Positions 18,336 through 26,993 of a stretch of 64,000 bases of DNA are shown piece after piece (the stretch's first letter is position 1; each line of letters opens with the position of its first letter). A program made the position numbers and the translations under genes. Under the pieces are notes generated by a model. The model did not search any database. It was not told where the DNA came from and saw only the letters and a list, made by a program, of their open reading frames with translations. The stretch spans positions 372,001 to 436,000 of the forward strand of contig NZ_JAEVYN010000003.1 of NCBI RefSeq assembly GCF_016807185.1, given 5' to 3'. Source of the DNA: Leptolyngbya sp. Cla-17 (GTDB lineage Bacteria; Cyanobacteriota; Cyanobacteriia; Leptolyngbyales; Leptolyngbyaceae).

Positions 18336-18436
18336 TCAGCGGTAGCGCGCACCCGAAGCGATGACGACTGCTCTGGTGTGAATTTGAGTTTGATTGTCCA
18401 GTATCAGGGTAAAGGGATAGCTCTCGCAATCAATCT
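18336..18436 (-). pseudogene. FAD-dependent oxidoreductase (thioredoxin-reductase-like) relic
   Basis: Reading leftward from the IS630 end, about 33 codons give SYPFTLILDNQTQIHTRAVV then IASGARYR and a stop. The pattern of beta strands followed by a xATGARYR motif is typical of thioredoxin-reductase-like FAD enzymes. The IS630 copy lies immediately upstream, and no matching piece appears on its far side, so most of the gene was deleted. Confidence 0.5.
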
Positions 18437-19411
18437 TGTTATAGCTATTGCCAGGACCAATAGGACATAGACTGAGAGGTATCCCCAGCTATAGGAGGGT
18501 GAGTGCATCTATGGCAAAAGCGTACAGTTACGACTTGCGACAAAAGGTGATCAATGCCATCCAATTAGACGGCATGAAGCAGAGTGAAGCCGCCCAAGTG
18601 TTTCAACTCAGTCGCAACACGATTAATCTATGGCTGAAGCGACAGAAGGAAACTGGAGACTACCAAGCCAAAACAACTCGTCCCCATCGAACCAGCAGCA
18701 AAATCACCGATTGGGACAAGTTTGCCAAATTTGCCAAGCAGCATGGGGGCAAGACCCAAGCGCAAATGGTCGAGTTGTGGCAAGACCAACTCAGTGTTCG
18801 CACAATTTCCAGGGCGTTACACAAACTGGGCTTGAGTCGAAAAAAAAGACCTATGGCTACCTTGAACGCGATGAGCACAAACGAGCAGAGTTCCTAGAGC
18901 AGCTCGCCAAAGTGTCTTTATCCGACCGGGTGTACATCGATGAATCGGGAATGGATGAGCGAGAGGATTATGGATATGGTTGGTGTGAACCCGGTGTGCG
19001 ATTTGAAGCACTCAAGTCAGGGCGACGGGGTCAACGAATCAATATGATTGCGGCTTACTGTGAGCACCAACTGAGTGCTGCTTTTACCGTGAACGGCTCT
19101 TGTAATCGAGTCGTGTTTGAAATCTGGCTAGAAACGTGTTTGCTGCCAACGCTTAAGCCTGGGAAGGTTTTGATTCTCGACAATGCCACGTTTCATCATG
19201 GGGGACGGGTTGCTCAATTGGTGGAGTCGGTAGGGTGTCGGTTGTTATATTTACCCGCTTATTCTCCAGATTTCAATCGGATTGAAAAGTGTTGGGCTTG
19301 GCTGAAAAGTCGTATTCGCAACAGCTTGTCTAGCTTTAGTTCTTTACGGCAAGCAATGGAGTCGGTCCTGAAAGATGCTGTGTCCTAACACTGTTGTCTG
19401 TAGCTATAACA
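18437..19411 (+). mobile_element. IS630-family insertion sequence
   Basis: Terminal inverted repeats of about 34 bp: TGTTATAGCTATTGCC from 18437 matches the reverse complement of the end at 19411, TGTTATAGCTACAGAC, with further agreement at TAGGACAyAG. TA dinucleotides sit at the borders, as expected for TA-targeting IS630/Tc1 elements. The element is about 975 bp and holds one transposase gene in two frames. The copy looks complete and may be active. Confidence 0.8.
18511..19388 (+). CDS. IS630-family transposase, two frames joined by frameshift
   Basis: The first frame from ATG 18511 has MAKAYSYDLRQKVINAIQLD and an HTH through SVRTISRALHKLGLSRKK. The second frame continues KTYGYLERDEHKRAEFLEQL with the DDE catalytic core: YIDESGMDERE, VLILDNATFHHG, and YLPAYSPDFNRIEKCWAWLK. 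The frames meet at eight A (18840-18847), a classic slippery run, so a -1 programmed frameshift probably makes the full protein of about 290 residues. Both halves are intact, which argues against decay. Confidence 0.87.
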
Positions 19412-19477
19412 CGCAACACAAGCGTAGTCTCTCTAGAACTAATGAACTTTGAAAAGACAAAGCTACAGGACTGAACC

Positions 19478-20179
19478 ATGCAATACCGTCATCTTCTGGC
19501 GCTCAGCGCACTATCATTTGCCTTTCCGGCTGCTGCCTCAGCTGCTGTTTACACTACGACAACCGGACAAACTCGCTTCGTGCTTGATTCAAGTCGCTCG
19601 CAACCGAGCGTGGAATACGTGAGCCGAATTCAAGGCAAAGATTGGATTGGGTCAGCGAATGTGTCTGGTGTTCCGGTGCCTGAGAGTGGTGTCTCACGCT
19701 ATCGAGGCACGTTTCGAGATTTTCGTACTGGTTCCGGAGCGGAACAGGTTTGTACAGGCACGATCGACATGACTGACAATCGCCCTGGGCAAAGATTCTC
19801 AGCCACTTGGAACGTGACAGGCGGCAAAGCTTGTCCCGTCATCGGTCAGACTGTCACGCTCAATTTAGTGGCTGCCTTGCCCCGTCCCGATGCGCGTGGA
19901 GACTTTACACCTGCAAGCGTCGATCAGTGGAATGGTGGCACTCAATCTAGCACTTGGCGCGGGTGGAGAGTCGTGTCGGCTGAGGGCTTTCTCAACTGTC
20001 GCGCCACACCCAATGGGGCCATTCGTCGCACCTACAACGCGGGCGATCCGATCACTGCATTTCGTGATCGCTCCGGGCTGGCCATGACCACCTTTAACGG
20101 TGCTCCCTGGCTGCGAACTGCCGATAATTGCTTGGTTCGCGCTAACGCTCGCTTTGTGCAGCCAACTAACTCGTTCTAA
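19478..20179 (+). CDS. Secreted protein of unknown function
   Basis: 233 residues with a clear signal peptide (MQYRHLLALSALSFAFPAAA, cleavage after ASA near residue 22). The mature part is beta-rich and Gly/Arg-rich. The last ~75 residues (STWRGWRVVSAEGFLNCRAT, then IRRTYNAGDPITAF) resemble an SH3-like domain of exported cyanobacterial proteins. Four cysteines (CTGTID, KACPV, LNCRA, DNCLV) could form disulfides in the periplasm. It lies alone downstream of the IS630 element. Confidence 0.65.
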   Translation: MQYRHLLALSALSFAFPAAASAAVYTTTTGQTRFVLDSSRSQPSVEYVSRIQGKDWIGSANVSGVPVPESGVSRYRGTFRDFRTGSGAEQVCTGTIDMTDNRPGQRFSATWNVTGGKACPVIGQTVTLNLVAALPRPDARGDFTPASVDQWNGGTQSSTWRGWRVVSAEGFLNCRATPNGAIRRTYNAGDPITAFRDRSGLAMTTFNGAPWLRTADNCLVRANARFVQPTNSF

Positions 20180-20538
20180 TCGCTTTGCTGCCCAATGACT
20201 CAGGTATGCGATCACTGCGGTATCGACATCAAACACCGTCAACATCTAATTCATCTGGCTCATGATAACGGTAAGAAAATCGGTTTACTGAATTAGTGCG
20301 CTTGCACTCTATAGCCCAGTGCTGAGCAATCGGTTAGAAGCATCAATAACTTAGGGGTTGATTATGGACATTGCAATTTTTTCAACTCAAGCATTACCCT
20401 TAGTCTTGAGATCGCTCACTCATATCGCCGCGAATCCAATATCTTGCAACTGGGATGTCGAATCAGTCGATCGCTGACCAACTATTTGTCGCCGTAAGCG
20501 AGCCTGTGGCCCTGAATTTTCCATATTGAGGAACTTTT
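20180..20538. other. Intergenic, no gene recognised
   Basis: A 37-codon frame from ATG 20364 (MDIAIFSTQALPLVLRSL) starts like a D-lactate dehydrogenase, but the resemblance ends after nine residues and a stop follows. I do not call it a gene. The ndhK promoter should lie in the final part; GAGGAAC stands a few bases before its ATG as a plausible ribosome site. Confidence 0.4.
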
Positions 20539-21279
20539 ATGAGTTTATCCGAGCCAACACCCAATGCTAATTTGAGCGCTGAAATTTCTATCATCAACCC
20601 AGTTTCACCTCCTTCTGTAACAGACAGCTTGTCTGAGAACATCATTCTCACCACTGTTGATGATCTCTACAACTGGGCAAAGATGTCGAGCTTATATCCT
20701 TTGTTGTTTGGAACTGCCTGCTGCTTTATTGAACTGGCAGCGTTAATCGCCTCTCGGTTCGACATTGAACGATTTGGGATGTTCCCACGGGCAAGTCCGC
20801 GTCAGGCAGATTTGTTAATTACAGCCGGAACCATCACGATGAAGATGTCTCCAGCCCTGATTCGACTATACGAACAAATGCCTGAACCGAAATATGTGAT
20901 TGCGATGGGAGCCTGTACCATCACAGGCGGTATGTTTAGTGTTGATTCTCCCACGGCTGTCCGAGGCGTTGATAAACTAATTCCCGTTGATATTTACTTA
21001 CCTGGATGTCCACCTCGACCAGAAGCAATCCTGGACGCAATTATAAAGCTCCGAAAAAAGATCGCGAATGAAAGCTTGCAGGAGCGCCGTAATAGCGAAC
21101 AGACCCATCGTTATTACAGTCGAACACACACCATGAAAGTGGTTCCGCCTATGTTGACCGGGCAATATTTAGCCGCACAGTCGCGTCAATTCCCCCCGAT
21201 AAATGCGATTGATCCTTCGCGTTCACTGTCTTTATTCCCTGAAGTGCCTAGCCTACAATCCGAGACTGACCTGCCATGA
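20539..21279 (+). CDS. ndhK: NAD(P)H-quinone oxidoreductase subunit K (NuoB/NdhK), isolated copy
   Basis: 246 residues. It carries the NuoB-type 4Fe-4S site: Cys61-Cys62 in FGTACCFIELAALIASR, Cys126 in AMGACTITGGMF and Cys157 in YLPGCPPRPEAI, so all cluster (N2) ligands are present. SPRQADLLITAGTITMKMSP and VRGVDKLIPVDIY are also diagnostic. It would sit in the peripheral arm of NDH-1 at the thylakoid or plasma membrane. Cyanobacterial ndhK is normally between ndhC and ndhJ; neither is here, so this is probably a second, relocated copy. N- and C-terminal extensions differ from canonical NdhK. Confidence 0.9.
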   Translation: MSLSEPTPNANLSAEISIINPVSPPSVTDSLSENIILTTVDDLYNWAKMSSLYPLLFGTACCFIELAALIASRFDIERFGMFPRASPRQADLLITAGTITMKMSPALIRLYEQMPEPKYVIAMGACTITGGMFSVDSPTAVRGVDKLIPVDIYLPGCPPRPEAILDAIIKLRKKIANESLQERRNSEQTHRYYSRTHTMKVVPPMLTGQYLAAQSRQFPPINAIDPSRSLSLFPEVPSLQSETDLP

Positions 21280-21359
21280 GTCGAATTGTTTTAACGGTAT
21301 TCCTAAACAAGTAAGGATCAAATGATGGCGGATATTTCCTTTCTCTGAGGTCAAGCGAG

Positions 21360-21466
21360 ATGATTTCTTGTCCAAGCTGTGAATCCCAACATACGGTCAA
21401 GAATGGCAGAATCAGATTGCAGTTTGTCCGCTTCGTCGCAGAGCGGTGGGGAATCTACCCGTACTA
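21360..21466 (+). pseudogene. IS1-type zinc-ribbon transposase N-terminal relic
   Basis: ATG at 21360 gives MISCPSCESQHTVKNGRI, the CPxC zinc-ribbon start typical of IS1-group InsA proteins. The homology stops after about 18 codons and the frame ends at a TAG. It is a short leftover in front of the CPBP gene. Confidence 0.55.
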
Positions 21467-21487
21467 GATTGCAATTATGAGACAACC

Positions 21488-22264
21488 ATGACCTTGATCG
21501 CTGCGTTCGTCAAGCGCTTCCCACTCATCACCTTTTTTGGTTTGGCCTACGGCTTCTCGTGGGGTAGCTACGCGATTTTATCTGGTCCTTTCCTTTTCCC
21601 TTGGGGTCCATGGTTCGCGGCACTGATCGTGGCGAGCGCTACCCTTGGCAAAGCCGGACTGAATGAGCTTTTGCGTCGTTGTCTGTACTGGCGGGTCGGA
21701 CTCCTGTGGTACATCGTGGTGCTGACCGTTCCGATTGCGATCGCCCTGACCGCAGTAGCGCTTAACCTCCTAATGGGCGCGGCTGTGTCTACAACGATTC
21801 AGCTCAGCCCTTGGTACAGTTTCTTCTTCTTGTTTCCCTTAGCCCTGTTTGATGCTCCCCTGTTAGAGGAAACGGGCTGGCGTGGATATTCCCTACCCCA
21901 ATTTCCCGCCGAGCGTTCGCCAATTGCCAACACCCTCATCCTTGCAGTGCTGATCGCTGGTTGGCATGTGCCGATTGCTTTAAGCGATCGCACCCTTGCA
22001 GCACCCTACTTGATCACCGCGATCGCTTCAGCCGTTGTGACGAATTGGGTGTATTACAACACTGATGGCAGCGCATTACTCGCTATGGTGTACCACACAG
22101 CAGCAAATACCATGGGAGGCGCAGGATTCAACGTCTTTCAACTGTTCTCAGGCCCAGACTATATTAGGGCGTGGTGGTGTTTAGCTGCCGTGAACTGGAT
22201 GGCAGCACTCATCGTGATGCTGGTGAGTGGGCCGACGCTCGGGCGATCGCAGCGGAGCATGTAA
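21488..22264 (+). CDS. CPBP-family intramembrane metalloprotease
   Basis: 258 residues from ATG 21488 (MTLIAAFVKRFP); an upstream in-frame start at 21446 would add an unlikely stretch overlapping the IS1 relic. Six to eight hydrophobic helices are visible. The Abi/CPBP motifs are intact: LEETGWRGYS (Glu127-Glu128, Arg132), GWHVP with His160, and a late VYHTAANTMGG histidine/asparagine motif. Family members include the type II CAAX prenyl protease Rce1 and bacteriocin self-immunity proteins; the substrate here cannot be inferred. There is no bacteriocin gene nearby. Confidence 0.85.
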   Translation: MTLIAAFVKRFPLITFFGLAYGFSWGSYAILSGPFLFPWGPWFAALIVASATLGKAGLNELLRRCLYWRVGLLWYIVVLTVPIAIALTAVALNLLMGAAVSTTIQLSPWYSFFFLFPLALFDAPLLEETGWRGYSLPQFPAERSPIANTLILAVLIAGWHVPIALSDRTLAAPYLITAIASAVVTNWVYYNTDGSALLAMVYHTAANTMGGAGFNVFQLFSGPDYIRAWWCLAAVNWMAALIVMLVSGPTLGRSQRSM

Positions 22265-22861
22265 AAGTGGAGGCTTTTCGCGTATTCGACTTCTCATCAA
22301 CTACGCCGGATTTCTATCAATCCCGTTTCTCATGATTGTGGTTGTCTGCTTACCATCGACCTCGAATAGGGGGTAAAGATAGCGAAGACACTGTTGGCGA
22401 AACATTGCTTAACGCACTGAGAGACCTGAACTGCTGTCGTTCCTTAGCTGAAAGTCATTGGTTTTGTAAGTCGAGTAACGACGGAATAGGTAGTTCAGCT
22501 ATGAAGAAATAATTCGCCAACAGTGTCAGCGAAGCTGTAACGAAGTGCCACGTAACGTCTGGAAGCTAGATTGCACAAGGATTACAGAAAGAATTTCGTG
22601 GTTTGGCTAAAACATCCCGGAAAATAGTCATTTACGGGCAAGTTTTGCAGAGGAAATTGCCTGAAACCCTAGTTCTATCGTGCATTTTATCAAAAACCTA
22701 TCTATCATTTACGAGCAAGTTGCAAATTTTAGATTTTTAGCTGAACTGCTTGCTATGCAATCGTTTTAGAGGTCGAGTGGCACTTGGTTGCAGCCTCGCT
22801 ACCTTTGGGCCTACTAGCGTTGATGATGTAGAGTTGGGCTGCGTTTTGTTATTGCGGTGTT
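22265..22861. other. Intergenic containing a MITE
   Basis: Apart from the 141-bp MITE at 22387-22527, this 597-base gap between two convergent genes shows no coding signature. Two near-identical AT-rich pentadecamers (around TTACGGGCAAGTT and TTACGAGCAAGTT, about 22630 and 22710) give a weak direct repeat. Confidence 0.45.
22387..22527. mobile_element. MITE-like element, 141 bp, with 15-bp TIRs and 6-bp target duplication
   Basis: GACACTGTTGGCGAA at 22387-22401 is perfectly inverted at 22513-22527. AGCGAA flanks both sides directly (22381-22386 and 22528-22533), the mark of a transposition event. The interior folds further (CTGAACT...GTCGTTCC against its partner near 22470-22498). It encodes nothing, so it must be moved by a transposase elsewhere. 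The terminus resembles the GGCACTGTTGCAAA ends of IS6-family elements, but those give 8-bp duplications, so the family is uncertain. Confidence 0.8.
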
Positions 22862-23626
22862 TCACTCCCCAGATGCATTTTGGTTTATTATTTTGAACAT
22901 TTGGCTCGGAGCTATTTTAGATGCTATTCGTAAAACTCGGGCTAATCCGATGGCAATTTCATAATTGTCTTTTCTGATGGCTTGCAAAGTTTTTTTAGCA
23001 ACTTGTTCGGGCAGAATTCCTTTTGGCTGGCTGCTTTTCGCTCCCACTTTTTCGTGTAATTCGGTTTCAACCAGCGGCGGGGCGACATCGAAAACCTTAA
23101 CGCTCGTTTCTTTAAGCTGATAACGAAGCGACTTGCTGAAAGATTGCATCGCGGCTTTCGTCGCGCAATAAATGGGCATTACCGCAATCGGCACAAATCC
23201 AAGTCCAGACGAAACGTTGACAACCGCAGCCTCTCGTTGTTTCAGCAACTGCGGCAATAATAAAAACGTCAGATGGATTGGCGCAGTCAAATTTGTTTCG
23301 ATTTCGTTCTCGTTTAGAAAATCATCGGCGAGACTTGAGTCTTTTACTCGGAACTCACGCTCTATTCCGGCATTATTAACCAAAATGTTTAGATTCGAAA
23401 AATTCCCGGTCGTCCACTCAACCAGACTATTGCGTTGGTCAACATTGTTTAAGTCGGCAACGCGAATTTGTAATTTGGGAAGTTTCTGTTTTGCCGCTAG
23501 TAATGCCTCTGCGCGCCTTCCGCAAATTATCACATTGTTGTTTGCTGCTAAGAAGTGTTTGGCAAGAGCAAATCCAATTCCTGTTGCGCCGCCGGTGATT
23601 AAAATCGTGTTGTTTTCAATGTTCAT
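22862..23626 (-). CDS. Short-chain dehydrogenase/reductase (DltE-like)
   Basis: 254 residues with the classical SDR pattern: ILITGGATGIGFALAKHF (cofactor glycine motif), ICGRRAEAL, ILVNNAGIER, NVSSGLGF (catalytic Ser), and PIYCATKAAMQSFSKSLRYQ (Tyr-x-x-x-Lys). CGRR after the second strand suggests NADP preference. The C-terminus matches the DltE-type SDRs of unknown substrate. The base composition is more AT-rich than the neighbours, with many Asn and Lys codons, which hints at transfer from a lower-GC genome. It is convergent with the CPBP gene and has no operon partner. Confidence 0.88.
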   Translation of the reverse strand: MNIENNTILITGGATGIGFALAKHFLAANNNVIICGRRAEALLAAKQKLPKLQIRVADLNNVDQRNSLVEWTTGNFSNLNILVNNAGIEREFRVKDSSLADDFLNENEIETNLTAPIHLTFLLLPQLLKQREAAVVNVSSGLGFVPIAVMPIYCATKAAMQSFSKSLRYQLKETSVKVFDVAPPLVETELHEKVGAKSSQPKGILPEQVAKKTLQAIRKDNYEIAIGLARVLRIASKIAPSQMFKIINQNASGE

Positions 23627-23961
23627 CTTGAGGTTAAGATTATGTTTGAATTATACGGTAATTAAACATGGCTCAATAGCTGTTCTAGGGAGATGAGCTA
23701 TGGGGAAAAGCCGAAAAGTCTGAACCAGATCCGTTCCAGCGTCTTTTGACCTCCGGCGCTGAAAAGCTTTACTAGTAAGCATTTCAAACCCTTATCTTCA
23801 AATACCTCCCCGGAATCCCTATTGAGCCTTAAATATAACCCTCAGCAGCCCAACGACAAGCTCACCGGACGCAGGTACACTTGAACATTCGCCGAGCAGT
23901 TTGCGACGTTCCGGTGTAGCGACTTATTATGCCGTCAGTGCAGTAAATGTCACGCACCTTC
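23627..23961. other. Intergenic, no gene recognised
   Basis: This lies between the start of the SDR gene and the end of the frameshifted NTF2-like gene. An AT-rich stretch at 23640-23670 could be the SDR promoter. I see no coding or RNA signature in the rest. Confidence 0.4.
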
Positions 23962-24364
23962 TCAAGAAGTCGGTTTGGATAAGTCTTGATCTGACGCTAC
24001 GCTACGGTAGGTAAACTTCCACCCAGCACTTGTTCTCTTCAACTTTTCATGGATTCTTGCGAAGCCGAGAAAACCACCTGTACTAGCGTTGATGATGTAG
24101 AGATAGGCAATGATTTCGGCGCGATCTCCATTTACATGAACGATAGGATCGTGAACATAGTGGCGCGTTTCACCATTAGCAGAGGTTTGTGCGTAAAACC
24201 CGTTAAACCAAGCCTTGTAGGACTCCAGGCTATCCGCAGAACCAAAGGGTGTTTCACATTAGCACCTCATCGCTCCAGGTCTGGATGTTTTGTTCCAAGT
24301 CTCCAGAATCAAATGTTTGCTCTGCGATATAAAGCGTTGTCAGAATATCAATCCGTTCGTCCAT
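23962..24364 (-). pseudogene. NTF2-like (SnoaL-type) protein with one-base frameshift
   Basis: From ATG at 24364: MDERIDILTTLYIAEQTFDS through WSDEVLM then TGA. One base later the frame ETPFGSADSLESYKAWFNGF through YVHDPIVHVNGDRAEIIAYL continues to a normal end, DQDLSKPTS and TGA at 23962. Deleting the single extra base at about 24256 would give an intact 133-residue protein of the nuclear-transport-factor-2/SnoaL fold, a family of small ligand-binding or isomerase-like proteins. It could be a recent inactivation or a sequencing error. Confidence 0.7.
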
Positions 24365-24629
24365 TGGTTAATCTCCTGTACTGATTTGAAATTTGCCTTG
24401 ACGCGACCCTAAAACGCCCAACAACTGCAACTGATATTCGAGATTTGCTCACGCCCCCACAATGCGTTCCGGACCCCAGATGCCAAACGGTGTGAAGTAC
24501 AACAAGTGGGAGGTGAAAAAGCAGCAGGAGCCGCTTGACCTTGACGGGTAGTGTGGGAGGGGGGGGGAGAAACACCCTCCTCGACCCGATTATGCTCTGA
24601 TCACCACATAGATCGAGTATAGGATTTGG
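24365..24629. other. Intergenic with G-run
   Basis: This carries the presumed promoter of the NTF2-like gene. A run of nine G near 24555-24565 within a G-rich purine tract could form unusual DNA structure or simply slip during replication. No gene is seen. Confidence 0.4.
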
Positions 24630-24755
24630 TTGCCTCTGAAGTGAAACGCCAGCCATCAAACCACATGCTAATTCCCTTGCAATTTTAGGAACTTGCCTCT
24701 GAAGTGAAACGCCAGCCATCAAACCACATGCTAATTCCCTTGCAATTTTAGGAAC
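24630..24755. repeat. 63-bp perfect tandem duplication at the end of the ene-reductase gene
   Basis: The unit TTGCCTCTGAAGTGAAACGC...TTTTAGGAAC is present at 24630-24692 and again, without a mismatch that I can see, at 24693-24755. The right copy covers the last codons (FLKLQGN) and stop of the ene-reductase; the left copy is non-coding. The perfect identity suggests a recent event. Confidence 0.9.
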
Positions 24756-25840
24756 GGGTAATCCGTATACCCTTGCTCTAAATTTTGATCGCTTTTACTG
24801 TATATGGTTGCAAAGTTGAGGTCGTTCAAAGGACTATTCAGAGTAAATCGCTCTGGCAAATCGGGGTTTGCGATGAACAACTTACCGAAGGAAACCAGAT
24901 CTGCTTTGCCAGTCTCTAGCATTCGGTTTCCCTTAGATTTGTCATATCCGCCGTTTGTGATGATTAGACCTGAATAAAGGGGGCGAAAAGTCGAAATCAC
25001 AGGATTGATCACATCACGGGTCTTGAGATCGTCTTCGCTCGGCTCCATCAAATGCACATACGCCAGCTTAAATTGATTGAGTTGTTCGATCGCATAGCTG
25101 AAGGTTGTCAAAGGATTTGAATCGTGTATCCCATAGAACGTATTGCTAGGCGATAGTTTAATCCCGACCCGATCATTCCCCCAAACCTGACAAACTGCTT
25201 CTACAATCTCCAGAAGAAATCGAGCGCGATTTTGAATTGAGCCGCCATATTGGTCAGTCCGCTGGTTGGAGCCATCTTGCAGAAATTGGTCAATCAAATA
25301 ACCAAAAGCACCATGTAGCTCAACGCCATCAAACCCTGCCTGCATCGCATTTTTGGCTCCTTGGCGAAACTGCTCAATGATTTGAGGAATTTCATCAGTT
25401 TCCAGTGCGCGAGGTTTATCTAAAGTGACTTTGCCAGTGGGGCCATGCAGGGTGCCGATCGCTGCGATCGCACTTGGTGCAATGGGCAACTTACCGTTAA
25501 GCAGGGAGGGATGACTGACCCGCCCACTATGCCACAGTTGCAAAAAGATTTTGCCACCCTCGCGATGCACCGCATCCGTCACTTGCTGCCATGCTGTGAC
25601 TTGCTCTGGGGAGTAAATGCCTGGACAGTTGACATAGCCGTTACTCAAGGATGAAATCATGGTGCATTCAGTGATGACTAACCCGGCTGAAGCTCTCTGG
25701 GCATAATAGTCTGCCATCAAAGGAGTGGGAATTGAGCCAACTGCTCGCAAGCGTGTCATCGGTGCCATGACCATCCGATTGGGTAGTGTGAAAGCTCCCA
25801 TCTGGATTGGAGTCAATAAATCAATCTTCGCATTCATCAT
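24731..25840 (-). CDS. Old Yellow Enzyme family ene-reductase
   Basis: 369 residues forming a TIM-barrel FMN enzyme: LPNRMVMAPMTRLRA, YYAQRASAGLVITE, LQLWHSGRVSHPSL, GFDGVELHGAFGYLIDQFLQ, SNQRTDQYGGSIQNRARFLL. It should reduce activated C=C bonds with NAD(P)H, as NemA and related enzymes do. The substrate-binding His-x-x-His/Asn pair appears as His176 with Phe179 (HGAF), so the usual second polar residue is replaced. A 63-bp tandem duplication covers its 3' end. The gene lies upstream of the amidohydrolase fragment's stop, on the same strand, about 65 bases away. Confidence 0.9.
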   Translation of the reverse strand: MMNAKIDLLTPIQMGAFTLPNRMVMAPMTRLRAVGSIPTPLMADYYAQRASAGLVITECTMISSLSNGYVNCPGIYSPEQVTAWQQVTDAVHREGGKIFLQLWHSGRVSHPSLLNGKLPIAPSAIAAIGTLHGPTGKVTLDKPRALETDEIPQIIEQFRQGAKNAMQAGFDGVELHGAFGYLIDQFLQDGSNQRTDQYGGSIQNRARFLLEIVEAVCQVWGNDRVGIKLSPSNTFYGIHDSNPLTTFSYAIEQLNQFKLAYVHLMEPSEDDLKTRDVINPVISTFRPLYSGLIITNGGYDKSKGNRMLETGKADLVSFGKLFIANPDLPERFTLNSPLNDLNFATIYSKSDQNLEQGYTDYPFLKLQGN

Positions 25841-25904
25841 AGGAGCATCTCCAATAGGGATTCAATCAATCTAAAGCGCGGTGTAAAGACTTTATAGGTC
25901 TGCT

Positions 25905-26555
25905 TCATCTCCAAAAGTAGTTGATGCCGCTCACTACCCCAAGATTCTCTCCGGCACCATTCAGGCGATAGAAATCGTTGCCCTGCCCCATCTGAAGCGT
26001 GTTCACATAGTTAACAAAATCTTCATGCTCACGCCCAATATTTTGGGAGACCAAGTTGTAAGCAATCCGAACTGTTAACTGATCTGCTTCAGCTAACTGC
26101 TCAACGATGTTGTAGTTATCGGGGTAGCGTAATCCGCCTCCTGCTGCATCAATGACGCTGGTGATGCCAAGTCGATTTAGCTCTCGCATAAATTGCCGAG
26201 TCGAGTTGATTTCATCATCGGGGGAAAGCTGTTCTGCCAGGGCAAGGGCTGCCAAGAGCGATAGAGGACTGGGTTTAGCAACGATTAGACCCAAAGGGTT
26301 TCCGGCGCGATCGCGTTCAATTAAGCCTCCAGGCGGATCAGGAGTGTCTTTGGTATAGCCAATTGCTCGGAGAGCAGCCCGGTTGAGCAGTGCGCGATCG
26401 TAGAGGTTCAAGACAAAAACGGGTGTGTCTGGAGCGGCTGCATTGAGTTCTGCCAACGTCGGTAGACAAAGTTCTGCAAATTGAAACTCAGAAAAGCCTC
26501 CGATCACTCGTACCCATTGGGGGGTGGGGTTCGCTCTGAGTAGCTTCGTTTTCAT
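25905..26555 (-). pseudogene. Truncated YtcJ-type amidohydrolase
   Basis: An open frame of 216 residues matches only the middle of amidohydrolase-3 (YtcJ-like) enzymes, which run to about 550-600 residues: TPQWVRVIGGFSEFQFAELC, APDTPVFVLNLYDRALLNRA, DPPGGLIERDRAGNPLG, RQFMRELNRLGITSVIDAAG. The N-terminal metal-binding HxH segment and the C-terminal histidines are absent on both sides. It is therefore a remnant without a complete active site. The adjacent ene-reductase may once have shared its operon. Confidence 0.8.
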
Positions 26556-26642
26556 TTACTTGTCCAAATGCATGCGATCGAAAAGCCACCTATATGAATG
26601 ATTCAGCATCAACAGTGATTCTAGAAAGTGAGTTTACCGAGT

Positions 26643-26993
26643 TTATTGCACTTCGTCTTTAGAGGGAAACTGATTGTTTCGGTTCAAATGCGCTTCTCCC
26701 CAACTGCAAAGCACTTGTAAAACAGGTTCAAGACTTCTGCCGTAAGCGGTGAATGAGTATTCCACTTTAGGAGGCACATCTGGATACACATTTCGATGTA
26801 CAATCGCATCTTTTTCCAGTTCTCGCAACTGCTGAATCAGCATTTTTTCCGTAATTTCAGGCATCAGCCGTTTCAGTTCACCAAACCGTTTTACCTCATC
26901 TTTCAAATGCCACAAAATCAAAATCTTCCATTTGCCCCCTAAGATTCTCAATGTCGTTTGCACAAATTCTGTGCCTACCGTTTGTTCAGACAT
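26643..26993 (-). CDS. HxlR-family transcriptional regulator
   Basis: 116 residues, winged HTH: FVQTTLRILGGKWKILILWH, RFGELKRLMPEITEKMLIQQ, LRELEKDAIVHRNVYPDVPP, KVEYSFTAYGRSLEPVL. These are the standard HxlR signatures. Some members (YodB, HypR) sense quinones or electrophiles through cysteines; the only cysteine here is in VLCSWGE near the C-terminus. It is divergent from an SDR-MFS pair, and I infer that it controls that pair and possibly the ene-reductase. Confidence 0.88.
   Translation of the reverse strand: MSEQTVGTEFVQTTLRILGGKWKILILWHLKDEVKRFGELKRLMPEITEKMLIQQLRELEKDAIVHRNVYPDVPPKVEYSFTAYGRSLEPVLQVLCSWGEAHLNRNNQFPSKDEVQ

Noticed and set aside
20364..20477. 37-codon frame beginning like D-lactate dehydrogenase
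   Set aside because: Similarity is limited to about nine residues and then stops, so it may be chance.
24049..24384. Plus-strand frame of 111 codons
   Set aside because: It is antisense to the NTF2-like pseudogene, whose protein matches on the minus strand are convincing.
24348..24722. Minus-strand frame reading through the 63-bp duplication
   Set aside because: Its repeated peptide MAGVSLQRQ is only the tandem duplication read out of frame, with no RBS or homology.
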